Assembly (NCBI RefSeq): GCF_002277815.1
Contig: NZ_NKJI01000016.1
Coordinates: forward strand, 1-64,000
Reading direction: 5' to 3'
DNA from: Pseudomonas sp. ERMR1:02
Lineage (GTDB): Bacteria > Pseudomonadota > Gammaproteobacteria > Pseudomonadales > Pseudomonadaceae
Length of the DNA: 64,000 nt
Numbering within the stretch: position 1 is the first letter of the stretch; the number at the start of each line of letters is the position of its first letter. Positions 17,665 to 26,025 of this stretch are shown one piece after another. The position numbers and the translations under genes are program-made. The notes below the pieces were generated by a model, which made no database searches, was not told the DNA's origin, and saw only the letters and a list, made by a program, of their open reading frames with translations.

Positions 17665-17686
17665 GTGCCCCTGGGCGCTTTTTTTT
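17665..17686 (+). terminator. Intrinsic terminator or attenuator between phnE and phnF
   Basis: A GTGCC/GGCGC stem (17665-17669 with 17674-17678, one T-G wobble) has a CCTG loop and is followed by eight T. It ends four bases before the phnF start codon. The stem is short, so readthrough is likely; it may act as an attenuator. Confidence 0.55.
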
Positions 17687-17690
17687 AAGC

Positions 17691-18395
17691 ATGCAGTTGT
17701 CTAGACAAGATGAGCCGGTATATCGCGAGTTGGCCGACATCCTGCGCCGCGAGTTGGCGCAATACCGCGCCGGAGACTTCCTGCCGGCCGAGGTGCAGCT
17801 GGCTGAACGCTTTGGGGTCAACCGCCACACCTTGCGCCGCGCCATCGATGAGCTGGTATTCGAAGGCAGTCTGCTGCGGCGTCAGGGCAAAGGTACGCAA
17901 GTGCTGGAGCGACCGCTGATTTACCCAATGGCCGCCGACAGTGCCTACAGCCAGTCGTTGTCGGCCCAGGGCCTGGGTGTCGAGGCGTTATTGCTCAAGC
18001 GCCGCTACTGCTACGCCAGCCGTGAAGAAGCGCTGCATCTAGGGCTGAGCGAGATGGCGCCAATGATCGAATTGCAGACCCTGCGCAAGCTCGATCAGCA
18101 ACCGGTCAGCCTGATCCGCCATCGTTACTGCGCCAGCCACGCGCCGTTGCTGGCGGATTACACCGGCGGTTCCCTGCGCCAGTACCTGAGCGAACGCGAC
18201 CTGCCGCTGACCCGCACCCTGAGCCTGATCGGCGCCCGTTTGCCCAACCGCGAAGAAGCCGCGCTGCTGATGATGCCCCGGCATTTGCCGGCGCTGAGTG
18301 TGTTCACCCTTTCCCGCGATCGCGACGGCCGTGCGGTGGAGCTCGCGCAGTCCACCAGCCGTTCGGATCGCTTCCAGTACCAGGTCGTCACCTGA
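17691..18395 (+). CDS. phnF: PhnF, GntR/HutC-family regulator of phosphonate genes
   Basis: The 234-residue protein has an N-terminal winged helix (about 10-75; FLPAEVQLAERFGVNRHTLRRAIDEL) and a UTRA effector-binding domain (about 90-230), as in HutC-type GntR repressors. It heads the catabolic genes and probably represses them. Start ATG 17691 gives MQLSRQDEPVYREL, which aligns well with other PhnF N-termini. A perfect 12-bp palindrome covers codons 3-6 and may be its own operator. The stop overlaps an in-frame ATG of phnG by one base (TGATG). Confidence 0.93.
   Translation: MQLSRQDEPVYRELADILRRELAQYRAGDFLPAEVQLAERFGVNRHTLRRAIDELVFEGSLLRRQGKGTQVLERPLIYPMAADSAYSQSLSAQGLGVEALLLKRRYCYASREEALHLGLSEMAPMIELQTLRKLDQQPVSLIRHRYCASHAPLLADYTGGSLRQYLSERDLPLTRTLSLIGARLPNREEAALLMMPRHLPALSVFTLSRDRDGRAVELAQSTSRSDRFQYQVVT
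17697..17708. promoter_or_regulatory. Perfect palindrome TTGTCTAGACAA, candidate PhnF operator
   Basis: A 12-base perfect inverted repeat lies eleven bases after the T run of the phnE/phnF hairpin and inside the first codons of phnF. HutC-subfamily GntR regulators bind short palindromes with a TNTANA core, which this matches. I saw no second copy near phnC. Autoregulation is inferred. Confidence 0.45.
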
Positions 18396-18406
18396 TGGAG
18401 AACTCA

Positions 18407-18867
18407 ATGCATGACTCAATTCACAGCCCTGTTCCTCACGCCGAACGCCAGCACTGGATCGGCGTGCTGGCCCGCGCCCGTCGCAGCGAATTGCAGCCCC
18501 ATGAAGCGGCACTGCGCGACGTCGAGTACCAACTGATCCGCGCTCCGGAAATCGGCATGACCCTGGTCCGTGGTCGCATGGGTGGCAACGGTGCGCCGTT
18601 CAACGTCGGCGAAATGAGCGTGACCCGTTGCGTGGTGCGCCTGGCCGATGGCCGTACCGGTTACAGCTATCTGGCGGGCCGCGACAAGGTCCACGCCGAA
18701 CTGGCCGCGCTCGCCGACGCGCATTTGCAAGGCACGCAGCAGCGCCATTGGCTCGAGCAAATGATCACGCCGCTGGCCAACACCCAAGCCGAACGCCGCG
18801 CGCAAAAAGAGGCGGACACCGCTGCCACCAAGTCGAATTCTTCACCCTCGTGCGAGGAGAAAACTGA
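18407..18867 (+). pseudogene. phnG: PhnG, C-P lyase subunit, frameshifted near 18832
   Basis: PhnG is a core subunit of the PhnGHIJ carbon-phosphorus lyase complex. From ATG 18407 (after TGGAGA; ATG 18395 is an alternative) the reading is normal through AERRAQKEADTAATK. A G is then missing at about 18832, so the frame leaves the expected end VEFFTLVRGEN and runs on out of frame inside phnH to 19354. Restoring one G gives a 153-residue protein of normal length whose stop overlaps the phnH ATG (TGATG), exactly the coupling seen elsewhere in this operon. A sequencing deletion is the most likely explanation; if real, C-P lyase activity should be lost or impaired. Confidence 0.85.
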
Positions 18868-19457
18868 TGAGCGCACAGCTGTTGCAACCGGCGTTCGCCG
18901 ACCCGGTGCTCGATGCCCAGCGCGGTTTTCGCGCGGCACTCAAGGCTCTCGCGGGCCCCGGTCTGATCCAGACCCTGCACGCCACGCCGAGCCTCGAAGG
19001 ACTGGCGCCAGCAACCTACGCGCTGTGCCTGGCGTTGCTGGATGTCGACACGCCGCTGTGGCTGGCGCCGTCGTTCGACACGCCGCTGATCCGCGCCAAC
19101 CTGGCATTCCACTGTGGTTGCCCGTTGACTGCAAACCGGGAGACCGCGCGCTTCGCCTTGCTCGCCGCCGACGATCTGCTCGACCTGAGCGACTTCGACC
19201 ACGGCAACGACCGCTACCCCGATCAGTCCTGCACCTTGCTGGTTCAACTGCCGAACCTCGACGGCGGGGCAGGGCTGCGCTGGCGCGGGCCGGGAATCGA
19301 AATCGAGCACCACGTTGCGCTGCCGGTGGCGGACGGCTTCTGGCGCGAACGTGAACGACGCAACGAATTTCCCCGGGGGCTGGATCTGTTGTTTGCCGCT
19401 GGCCACGACCTGATCGGCTTGCCGCGCAGCACCCGCATTGCACAGGAGCGTGTCTGA
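18867..19457 (+). CDS. phnH: PhnH, C-P lyase core subunit
   Basis: The 196-residue protein belongs to the PhnH family, whose fold resembles PLP-dependent transferases without the cofactor; it dimerises and sits in the PhnGHIJ complex. Recognisable features are the start LLQPAFADPVLDAQRGFRAA and a C-terminal DLLFAAGHDLIGLPRSTRI segment typical of the family. It begins one base inside the restored phnG stop and ends with a TGATG overlap to phnI. Confidence 0.93.
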   Translation: MSAQLLQPAFADPVLDAQRGFRAALKALAGPGLIQTLHATPSLEGLAPATYALCLALLDVDTPLWLAPSFDTPLIRANLAFHCGCPLTANRETARFALLAADDLLDLSDFDHGNDRYPDQSCTLLVQLPNLDGGAGLRWRGPGIEIEHHVALPVADGFWRERERRNEFPRGLDLLFAAGHDLIGLPRSTRIAQERV

Positions 19458-20533
19458 TGTACGTAGCCGTCAAGGGTGGCGAACAGGCCATCGACAATGC
19501 CCACCGTCTGCTGGCGAAAAAACGCCGGGGCGATACCTCGGTCACTGAACTGAGCGTCGAGCAGATCCGTCAGCAACTTCCGCTGGCGGTTGCTCGGGTG
19601 ATGAGCGAAGGCTCGCTGTACGACGAAGAACTCGCCGCGCTGGCGATCAAGCAAGCGGCGGGGGATCTGGTGGAAGCGATTTTCCTGCTGCGTGCCTACC
19701 GCACCACGTTGCCGCGCTTCAGCCCGAGTTTGCCGATCGACACCTCGAACATGCAGCTCAGCCGACGCCTGTCCGCCACCTTCAAGGATGTGCCCGGCGG
19801 TCAACTGCTGGGGCCGACCTTCGATTACACCCATCGCTTGCTCGACTTTGCCCTGCTGGCTGAGGGCGAATATCCGGGTCCGCAAGTCACGCCGAACGCC
19901 AGCCTTGAAGCCTGCCCGCGCGTCCTCGGCTTGCTGGCCAAAGAAGGCCTGATCAAGAACGAATCGGACAACAACGAAACCGTCGCTGACATCACCCGCG
20001 ACCCGCTGGAGTTGCCCGCCAGCCGCGCCAAACGCCTGCAAGCGCTGGCCCGTGGCGATGAAGGTTTCCTGTTGGCGCTGGGCTATTCAACCCAGCGTGG
20101 CTATGGCCGCAACCACCCGTTCGCCGGGGAAATCCGCATCGGCGATGTCGAGGTATGGATCGATCCTGAAGAGCTGGGTTTCCCGGTCTGCCTGGGCAGC
20201 ATCGAAGTCACCGAGTGCGAAATGGTCAACCAGTTCGTCGGCTCGGCCACCGAACTGGCGCAGTTCACCCGTGGTTATGGCCTGGCCTTCGGACATGCCG
20301 AGCGCAAGGCCATGGGTATGGCGCTGGTCGACCGCGCACTGCGCGCCAAGGAGTTCAACGAAGAGATCGAGTCCCCGGCGCAACAGGAAGAATTCGTGCT
20401 GATGCACTGCGACAACGTCGAGGCCGCCGGCTTCGTCTCGCACCTCAAATTACCCCACTACGTGGACTTCCAGGCCGAACTGGAACTGATCCGCAAACTG
20501 CGCAAGCCTGCCGAGGGACAAAGCCATGAATGA
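19457..20533 (+). CDS. phnI: PhnI, C-P lyase core subunit (nucleosidase step)
   Basis: PhnI is the large core subunit. Together with PhnG, H and L it forms the ribose 5'-triphosphonate intermediate from ATP and phosphonate, and PhnI alone has purine nucleosidase activity in E. coli. The 358-residue protein opens MYVAVKGGEQAIDNAHRLLA, a hallmark start of the family, and retains the conserved YSTQRGYGRNHPFAGE region. It overlaps phnH by one base and phnJ by eight. Confidence 0.95.
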   Translation: MYVAVKGGEQAIDNAHRLLAKKRRGDTSVTELSVEQIRQQLPLAVARVMSEGSLYDEELAALAIKQAAGDLVEAIFLLRAYRTTLPRFSPSLPIDTSNMQLSRRLSATFKDVPGGQLLGPTFDYTHRLLDFALLAEGEYPGPQVTPNASLEACPRVLGLLAKEGLIKNESDNNETVADITRDPLELPASRAKRLQALARGDEGFLLALGYSTQRGYGRNHPFAGEIRIGDVEVWIDPEELGFPVCLGSIEVTECEMVNQFVGSATELAQFTRGYGLAFGHAERKAMGMALVDRALRAKEFNEEIESPAQQEEFVLMHCDNVEAAGFVSHLKLPHYVDFQAELELIRKLRKPAEGQSHE

Positions 20534-21413
20534 TCAGTCCTACTCCATGAAGGGCGGGGCGCCGATCCGCGACGCGGCCTACAACTTTGCCTACCTCGAT
20601 GAACAAACCAAACGCATGATTCGCCGCGCCTTGCTCAAGGCCGTGGCGATCCCCGGTTATCAGGTGCCGTTCGGTGGCCGCGAGATGCCGTTGCCTTACG
20701 GCTGGGGCACCGGCGGCATGCAATTGACCGCAGCAATTCTCGGCGACGATGACGTGCTCAAGGTCATCGATCAGGGCGCGGACGACACCACCAACGCGGT
20801 GTCGATCCGTCGCTTCTTCGCCCGCACCGCCGGGGTCGCCACCACCGAAATCACCCCGGACGCGACGGTAATCCAGACCCGTCACCGTATCCCGGAAACC
20901 CCGCTGCACGCCGATCAGATCATGGTCTATCAAGTGCCGATTCCTGAGCCGCTGCGTTTTATCGAACCGTCGGAAACCGAGACCCGGACCATGCACGCCC
21001 TCAACGATTATGGGGTCATGCACGTCAAGCTCTACGAGGATATCGCCACTTTCGGCCACATCGCCACCGCCTATGCCTACCCGGTGATGGTCGACGAGCG
21101 CTACGTGATGGACCCGTCGCCGATCCCCAAATTCGACAACCCGAAACTCGACATGAGCCCGGCGCTGATGCTGTTCGGCGCAGGCCGCGAGAAGCGTCTG
21201 TACGCAGTGCCGCCGTACACCAGAGTCACCAGCCTCGACTTCGAGGATCACCCCTTCGAAGCGCAGAGGTGGGACGAGTGCTGCGCCATCTGCGGCAGCC
21301 ATGAGTCCTTCCTCGACGAGCTGATCCTCGATGACGCCGGCACCCAGAGCTTCGTCTGTTCCGACACTTATTACTGCGCCCAGCGCGTCAGCCAGCAGGA
21401 GCAGGCCCAATGA
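20526..21413 (+). CDS. phnJ: PhnJ, radical SAM C-P lyase catalytic subunit
   Basis: PhnJ breaks the carbon-phosphorus bond with S-adenosylmethionine and a 4Fe-4S cluster, releasing the alkane and forming a cyclic ribose phosphate. The 295-residue protein has Cys253, Cys256, Cys278 and Cys284 with the same spacing (3, 22, 6) as the cluster ligands and the catalytic cysteine of the E. coli enzyme. This unusual C-terminal arrangement is intact, so the catalytic subunit looks functional despite the phnG frameshift. It overlaps phnK by ATGA. Confidence 0.96.
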   Translation: MNDQSYSMKGGAPIRDAAYNFAYLDEQTKRMIRRALLKAVAIPGYQVPFGGREMPLPYGWGTGGMQLTAAILGDDDVLKVIDQGADDTTNAVSIRRFFARTAGVATTEITPDATVIQTRHRIPETPLHADQIMVYQVPIPEPLRFIEPSETETRTMHALNDYGVMHVKLYEDIATFGHIATAYAYPVMVDERYVMDPSPIPKFDNPKLDMSPALMLFGAGREKRLYAVPPYTRVTSLDFEDHPFEAQRWDECCAICGSHESFLDELILDDAGTQSFVCSDTYYCAQRVSQQEQAQ

Positions 21414-22216
21414 ACCAGGCGCTGAAAAACGAACTGTCCGTGGCCACCGAACCCTTGCTGCGAGTGCGCGATCTGTCGCTGTTGTACGGCCCGGAAAAGG
21501 GTTGTCAGGGCGTCAGCTTCGACCTGTACCCCGGTGAAGTGCTGGGGATTGTCGGCGAGTCCGGTTCCGGTAAATCGACCTTGCTCTCGCTACTCAGCGG
21601 ACGCCTGCCGCCGCAAAACGGCCGCATCGGTTACCGCGACAAACAGGGCCAATGGCTCGACCTGTACAGCGCCAGCGAAGCCGAACGCCGAACTTTGCTG
21701 CGCACCGAATGGGGCTTCGTCGAGCAGAACCCGCGTGACGGTTTGCGTATGGGCGTGTCGGCCGGGGCCAACATCGGCGAGCGGTTGATGGCCCAGGGCG
21801 TTCGCAATTACCAGCAGTTGCGCGGGGCTGGGCTCGACTGGTTGAGTCAGGTGGAAATCGATCCGCAACGCATCGACGACTTGCCCCGGACCTTTTCCGG
21901 CGGCATGCAGCAGCGCCTGCAAATCGCCCGCAACCTGGTCTCCAGCCCGCGCCTGGTGTTCATGGACGAACCGACTGGCGGCCTCGACGTTTCGGTGCAG
22001 GCGCGTTTACTCGATCTGTTGCGCGGGTTGGTGCGTGAACTGGATCTGGCGGTGGTGATCGTCACCCACGATCTGGCAGTGGCGCGGCTATTGGCCGATC
22101 GCCTGATGGTGATGCGCCGCTCGCGGGTGGTGGAAACCGGTCTTACCGACCAGATTCTCGACGATCCGCAGCACCCTTACTCTCAACTGTTGGTGTCTTC
22201 GGTGTTGCAGCCATGA
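21410..22216 (+). CDS. phnK: PhnK, ABC-type ATPase of the C-P lyase complex
   Basis: This 268-residue nucleotide-binding protein binds to the PhnGHIJ core rather than to a permease. It has Walker A GESGSGKST (49-57), signature FSGGMQQR (about 163-170) and Walker B RLVFMDEP. It resembles oligopeptide-type ATPases, as known for PhnK. It overlaps phnJ and phnL by ATGA at both ends. Confidence 0.94.
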   Translation: MNQALKNELSVATEPLLRVRDLSLLYGPEKGCQGVSFDLYPGEVLGIVGESGSGKSTLLSLLSGRLPPQNGRIGYRDKQGQWLDLYSASEAERRTLLRTEWGFVEQNPRDGLRMGVSAGANIGERLMAQGVRNYQQLRGAGLDWLSQVEIDPQRIDDLPRTFSGGMQQRLQIARNLVSSPRLVFMDEPTGGLDVSVQARLLDLLRGLVRELDLAVVIVTHDLAVARLLADRLMVMRRSRVVETGLTDQILDDPQHPYSQLLVSSVLQP

Positions 22217-22950
22217 TGAATACCTTGATCGAGGTCCGTGACCTCTCGAAAACCTTCACCCTGCATCAGCAGCACGGCGTGGTCCTCAACGTGTTGCGCG
22301 GGGTGGATTTCAGTGTGGCGGCCGGCGAATGTCTGGTGCTGCATGGCCAGTCGGGTGCCGGTAAAAGCACGTTGCTGCGCACCCTGTATGGCAACTATCT
22401 GCCTGCGGGCGGCAGCATCCGCGTGCAGCACGATGGGCAATGGCTGGAGCTGGTGGGTGCCGAGCCCCGGGACATTCTGCAGGTGCGTCAGCGCACCTTG
22501 GGTTATGTCAGCCAGTTCCTGCGAGTGATTCCTAGGGTGGCGTGCCTGGACGTGGTGATGGAGCCGGCGCTGGCCCGTGGCTGGTCGAAATCCCTCGCGC
22601 AATCGCGTGCCGAGTTGCTGCTCAGTCGCCTGAACATTGCGCAACGCTTATGGCAACTGGCGCCCGGCACCTTCTCCGGTGGCGAGCAGCAACGGGTCAA
22701 CATCGCCCGAGGCTTCATGGTGGCATGGCCAGTGATGTTGCTCGACGAGCCAACCGCTTCGCTGGACGACAGCAATCGTCAGGTGGTGCTGGAATTGATG
22801 AACGAAGCCAAACAAGCCGGTGCCGCGCTGATCGGCATCTTCCACGACCGCGTCGCCCGGGAAGCGGTTGCCGATCGCCATCTCGACATGAGCCTTCTAG
22901 ACATTACCCCTGCCGTCGTGAACCAAGAGGAATACGCCGATGCCCGTTGA
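22213..22950 (+). CDS. phnL: PhnL, ABC-type ATPase of the C-P lyase pathway
   Basis: The 245-residue protein has Walker A GQSGAGKST (45-53), signature FSGGEQQR (about 156-163) and Walker B VMLLDEPTASLD. In E. coli PhnL assists PhnG/H/I in the first reaction and docks on the PhnK-bound core. Start ATG 22213 (or 22216) lies in the phnK stop. The 3' end overlaps phnM by 11 bases. Confidence 0.94.
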   Translation: MMNTLIEVRDLSKTFTLHQQHGVVLNVLRGVDFSVAAGECLVLHGQSGAGKSTLLRTLYGNYLPAGGSIRVQHDGQWLELVGAEPRDILQVRQRTLGYVSQFLRVIPRVACLDVVMEPALARGWSKSLAQSRAELLLSRLNIAQRLWQLAPGTFSGGEQQRVNIARGFMVAWPVMLLDEPTASLDDSNRQVVLELMNEAKQAGAALIGIFHDRVAREAVADRHLDMSLLDITPAVVNQEEYADAR

Positions 22951-24085
22951 ACAGATCCTCAGCAATGCCCAACTGGTCACCGCTGACCGCGTGTTCTACG
23001 GCACCGTGGTGCTGCGCGACGGCTTGATCGTTGACGTGGCCGAAGGCCCGAGCCGCTTGCCCCAGGCCCAGGACCTCAATGGCGATTACTTGCTGCCGGG
23101 CCTGGTGGAGCTGCACACCGACAACCTGGAAAAACACATGACCCCGCGCCCCGGCGTGGACTGGCCGTCGCGCTCGGCGGTACTCAGCCACGATGCGCAA
23201 ATCATCGCGGCCGGTATCACCACGGTGTTCGACGCGGTGTCTATCGGCGACGTCAACCCCAAGGGCAATCGCATGCAGAAATTGCCGGCGATGCTCGAAG
23301 CGATCTCCAGCGCCTCCGATGCGGGACTGACCCGCGCCGAACACCGCCTGCACCTGCGCTGCGAGCTGTGCCATCCAGACACCCTCAGCGTATTCCGCGA
23401 TCTGGTGGAGCATCCGCTGGTGCAACTGGTGTCGGTGATGGACCATTCGCCGGGTCAGCGCCAATTCGTGCTGGAGTCCAAGTACCGTGAGTACTACATG
23501 GGCAAATACCACCTGACGACGACGCAGATGGACGAATTCATCACGTTGCAGATGGCCAACTCCCGAGAGTACAGCGACCGCTATCGCGCTGCGATTGTCG
23601 AGCATTGTCTGGCCCGCGGCCTGTCGGTAGCCAGCCATGACGACGCGACCCTGGCCCACGTCGAAGAGTCGGCGCGCTACGGCATGACCATCGCCGAGTT
23701 CCCGACCACCGTCGAAGCGGCGCGCGGTTGCCGGCAACAGGGCATGAAGGTGTTGATGGGCGCACCGAACATCGTGCGCGGTGGTTCGCACTCGGGTAAC
23801 GTGGCGGCCGCTGACCTGGCGGCAGAAGGGCTACTGGATATTTTGTCCAGTGACTACTACCCGGCGAGCCTGTTGCAAGCGGCATTTGCACTGGCGGCTC
23901 AGAGCGAACGGGTCGACCTGGCCGAGGCTGTGCGCATGGTTAGCCTGGCTCCGGCCAGGGCCGCAGGCCTGAATGATCGCGGCGAAATCGCTCCGGGCTT
24001 GCGCGCCGATCTGGTGCAGGCACGCAGTCAAGACGGTTTACCGGTGGTCCAGCAAGTATGGCGACAAGCGAAGAGGGTGTTTTGA
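22940..24085 (+). CDS. phnM: PhnM, triphosphonate diphosphohydrolase
   Basis: PhnM removes pyrophosphate from alkylphosphonate ribose triphosphate. The 381-residue amidohydrolase-fold enzyme has its metal-binding start LVELHTDNLEKHMTPRPGVDW with His59 and His66, followed by an HLRCEL segment and DHSPGQRQF typical of PhnM. It overlaps phnL, and its TGA overlaps the phnN ATG by one base. Confidence 0.95.
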   Translation: MPVEQILSNAQLVTADRVFYGTVVLRDGLIVDVAEGPSRLPQAQDLNGDYLLPGLVELHTDNLEKHMTPRPGVDWPSRSAVLSHDAQIIAAGITTVFDAVSIGDVNPKGNRMQKLPAMLEAISSASDAGLTRAEHRLHLRCELCHPDTLSVFRDLVEHPLVQLVSVMDHSPGQRQFVLESKYREYYMGKYHLTTTQMDEFITLQMANSREYSDRYRAAIVEHCLARGLSVASHDDATLAHVEESARYGMTIAEFPTTVEAARGCRQQGMKVLMGAPNIVRGGSHSGNVAAADLAAEGLLDILSSDYYPASLLQAAFALAAQSERVDLAEAVRMVSLAPARAAGLNDRGEIAPGLRADLVQARSQDGLPVVQQVWRQAKRVF

Positions 24086-24651
24086 TGTCAGGCAGGTTGA
24101 TCTATCTCATCGGGCCTTCAGGTTCGGGCAAGGACAGCCTGCTGGATGCTGCACGAACACGGTTGGCCGAACGCGGCTGCCGTATCGTGCGGCGGGTCAT
24201 CACCCGCTCGGCGGAAGCGGTAGGCGAGGCGGCGCTGGGCGTTAGCGCCCAGCAGTTCGCCGAGATGCAGGGTCAGGGCGCGTTTGCCCTGAGCTGGCAG
24301 GCCAATGGCCTGGCTTATGGCATCCCGCGGGAATTCGACGATTGGCTGGCGGCGGGGGATGACGTGCTGGTCAATGGCTCGCGCGGGCATCTGCCGCAGA
24401 CTCGTGAGCGTTATCCGAACGTGCTGGCGGTGTTGCTGACCGTGGACGAAACTGTGTTGCGCCAGCGCCTGCTGGCGCGCGGGCGTGAGTCCGTGGCCGA
24501 GATCGATCAGCGGCTGGCGCGCAATGCCCGCTTCGGCGAACGTCTTCTCGCCGACGACCCGACAGTGCACCTACTCGATAATTCCGGACCACTGGAACAT
24601 ACGGTCGAACGCCTGCTGGCCTGCATCGACGAGGCCAACCCATGCGCCTGA
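24085..24651 (+). CDS. phnN: PhnN, ribose 1,5-bisphosphate phosphokinase
   Basis: PhnN phosphorylates ribose 1,5-bisphosphate to PRPP, salvaging the ribose from C-P lyase. The 188-residue guanylate-kinase-like enzyme has a P-loop GPSGSGKDS (10-18) and RVITRSAE substrate-binding segment. ATG 24085 (TGATG with phnM, GAGGG upstream) is preferred to a start at 24058 inside phnM. The end overlaps phnP by 10 bases. Confidence 0.93.
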   Translation: MSGRLIYLIGPSGSGKDSLLDAARTRLAERGCRIVRRVITRSAEAVGEAALGVSAQQFAEMQGQGAFALSWQANGLAYGIPREFDDWLAAGDDVLVNGSRGHLPQTRERYPNVLAVLLTVDETVLRQRLLARGRESVAEIDQRLARNARFGERLLADDPTVHLLDNSGPLEHTVERLLACIDEANPCA

Positions 24652-25391
24652 CGCTGCTGGGCACCGGCGATGCCCGTCAGGTGCCGGTCTACGGCTGCGG
24701 ATGTCAGGCCTGCGCCCGCGCGCGCACCGATGAACGCTGGCGACGACAACCCTGCTGCGCGCTGATCGAATGCGGCGACCAACGCTGGCTGATCGACAGC
24801 GGCCTGCCGAACCTCACCGAACGCTTCCCGCCGCGCAGTTTCAACGGCATCTTCCAGACCCATTACCACGCCGATCATGCCCAGGGCCTATTGCACCTGC
24901 GCTGGGGCCAGGGCCTGGTGATCCCGGTGCATGGCCCGTCGGACCCCGAAGGCCTGGCGGACCTCTACAAACACCCGGGCATTCTCGATTTCAGCCAGCC
25001 GTTCGAAGCCTTTGAAAACCGGACCTTCGACGCGCTGAGCGTCACCGCCTTGCCGCTGCTGCACTCCAAACCCACCCTCGGCTATTTGCTGGAAGGCGAG
25101 GGCCGGCGGATCGCCTATCTGACCGATACTGTAGGCCTGCCGCCAGCCACTGTTTCCTGGCTGCAACAGCAACCGCTGGATTTGCTGGTGCTCGACTGCT
25201 CGATGCCGCCACAACCGCAGGCCCCGCGTAACCACAACGACCTGAATCTGGCGATGGCGTGTATTGATGAGTTGCAACCGGTGTCAGCGGTACTGACCCA
25301 TGTTGGGCATACGCTGGATGCGTGGTTGATGGAGCATCGCGGCGAGCTACCGGGAAATGTCAGTGTGGGGTTTGATGGGGCTGTATTGTAG
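24642..25391 (+). CDS. phnP: PhnP, cyclic ribose phosphodiesterase
   Basis: PhnP opens the 1,2-cyclic phosphate left by C-P lyase. The 249-residue metallo-beta-lactamase-fold enzyme has the metal motif THYHADH (73-79; His74, His76, Asp78, His79) and later LTHVGHTLD. Cys19, Cys21 and Cys24 match the structural zinc site of E. coli PhnP. It is the last gene of the cluster; no phnO acetyltransferase is present between phnN and phnP. Confidence 0.94.
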   Translation: MRLTLLGTGDARQVPVYGCGCQACARARTDERWRRQPCCALIECGDQRWLIDSGLPNLTERFPPRSFNGIFQTHYHADHAQGLLHLRWGQGLVIPVHGPSDPEGLADLYKHPGILDFSQPFEAFENRTFDALSVTALPLLHSKPTLGYLLEGEGRRIAYLTDTVGLPPATVSWLQQQPLDLLVLDCSMPPQPQAPRNHNDLNLAMACIDELQPVSAVLTHVGHTLDAWLMEHRGELPGNVSVGFDGAVL

Positions 25392-25430
25392 GAGCTGACG
25401 AGTGCAACGAGGCTGCGATCTTTTGATCTT
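25387..25430. repeat. Fragment of a Pseudomonas intergenic repeat
   Basis: TTGTAGGAGCTGACGAGTGC followed by GAGGCTGCGATCTTTTGATC resembles a recurrent intergenic repeat of fluorescent pseudomonads. It starts on the phnP stop codon. No inverted partner is seen nearby. Confidence 0.4.
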
Positions 25431-25444
25431 GATTGAGAAGGAAT

Positions 25445-25543
25445 TCAAGCCTCATTCAGTAACAACCCCTGAACATACTCCACAAATGCCCGAGCCTTGG
25501 CGCTGGCCATTCGGCCCGTGGGAAAAACCACATGGTTTGAGAC
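25445..25543 (-). pseudogene. Remnant of a LysR-family regulator (last ~32 residues)
   Basis: On the reverse strand, reading towards the stop at 25445-25447, the frame gives NHVVFPTGRMASAKARAFVE followed by YVQGLLLNEA and a stop. This is the characteristic C-terminus of a LysR-family substrate-binding domain. The homology ends abruptly at about 25543, where a degenerate REP-like repeat begins, and no start or HTH region remains. It is therefore a truncated leftover of a regulator gene, probably lost by deletion at the repeat. Confidence 0.65.
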
Positions 25544-25612
25544 TGTGGGAGTTCGCCTGCCTCTGATCGATCTTCAAAATAAAAAGACTTCAAGACAGTT
25601 GCTCCCACAGGG
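25542..25612. repeat. Degenerate REP-like inverted pair
   Basis: ACTGTGGGAGTTCGCCTGCC and, inverted, AGTTGCTCCCACAG face each other across about 38 bases. It is diverged from the main REPIN family but has the same GTGGGAG/CTCCCAC ends. It abuts the LysR remnant. Confidence 0.5.
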
Positions 25613-25628
25613 GGCCTCTGTGGCTGGG

Positions 25629-25991
25629 TTACTCAGCGGGGTCGAGTAGGTCCAGTGCACGGTTCACCGAAATTTCCGCCACGCTCATGATCAGGTGAAC
25701 GCCCAGCAGGGTATTGCGGCTGGGTCCTGTCTCCTGGTCTGCCAGGTCCATGGTGATCACGCAGGCTGAGGCCAGCGCTTCGCTGACACCACCGAGCAGG
25801 GAGTGGACGTCGACTTGCAGGTTGACGCTGTACGTCTTGCACGGCGTGCGCGGGAGGGCTCGGATGTCGGCGAAGGAGCGCTGAGCGTCGTCGACGTTAC
25901 GGTCGGTGGCTTCGTCGGGCTTTTCTGTATCGGGGTTTTTGTGTGGGGAAGCGTTGTCTGTATTTGGGGGATCAGGCGTTACTTTAGTCAT
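25629..25991 (-). CDS. DUF6124-family protein of unknown function
   Basis: This 120-residue protein (start ATG 25991, MTKVTPDPPNTDNASPH) has the look of the Pseudomonas DUF6124 family: a Pro/Asp-rich variable N-terminus opening M-x-K-x-TP-x-PP, then a helical region with LLGGVSEALASACVITMDLAD and a conserved end AEISVNRALDLLDP. It has no signal peptide or membrane span. An upstream in-frame start at 26054 would add residues unlike the family. Its 5' leader would contain the hairpin array at 26026-26213. Function is unknown; it stands without operon partners. Confidence 0.75.
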   Translation of the reverse strand: MTKVTPDPPNTDNASPHKNPDTEKPDEATDRNVDDAQRSFADIRALPRTPCKTYSVNLQVDVHSLLGGVSEALASACVITMDLADQETGPSRNTLLGVHLIMSVAEISVNRALDLLDPAE

Positions 25992-26025
25992 AAACAATGT
26001 TTCCCATTGGTGCCAACCCTTCCCG

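Noticed and set aside
18395..19354. A 319-residue frame starting at phnG and reading through phnH
   Set aside because: It is phnG plus an out-of-frame reading of phnH after a missing base; the second half is Arg/Pro-rich and has no family resemblance.
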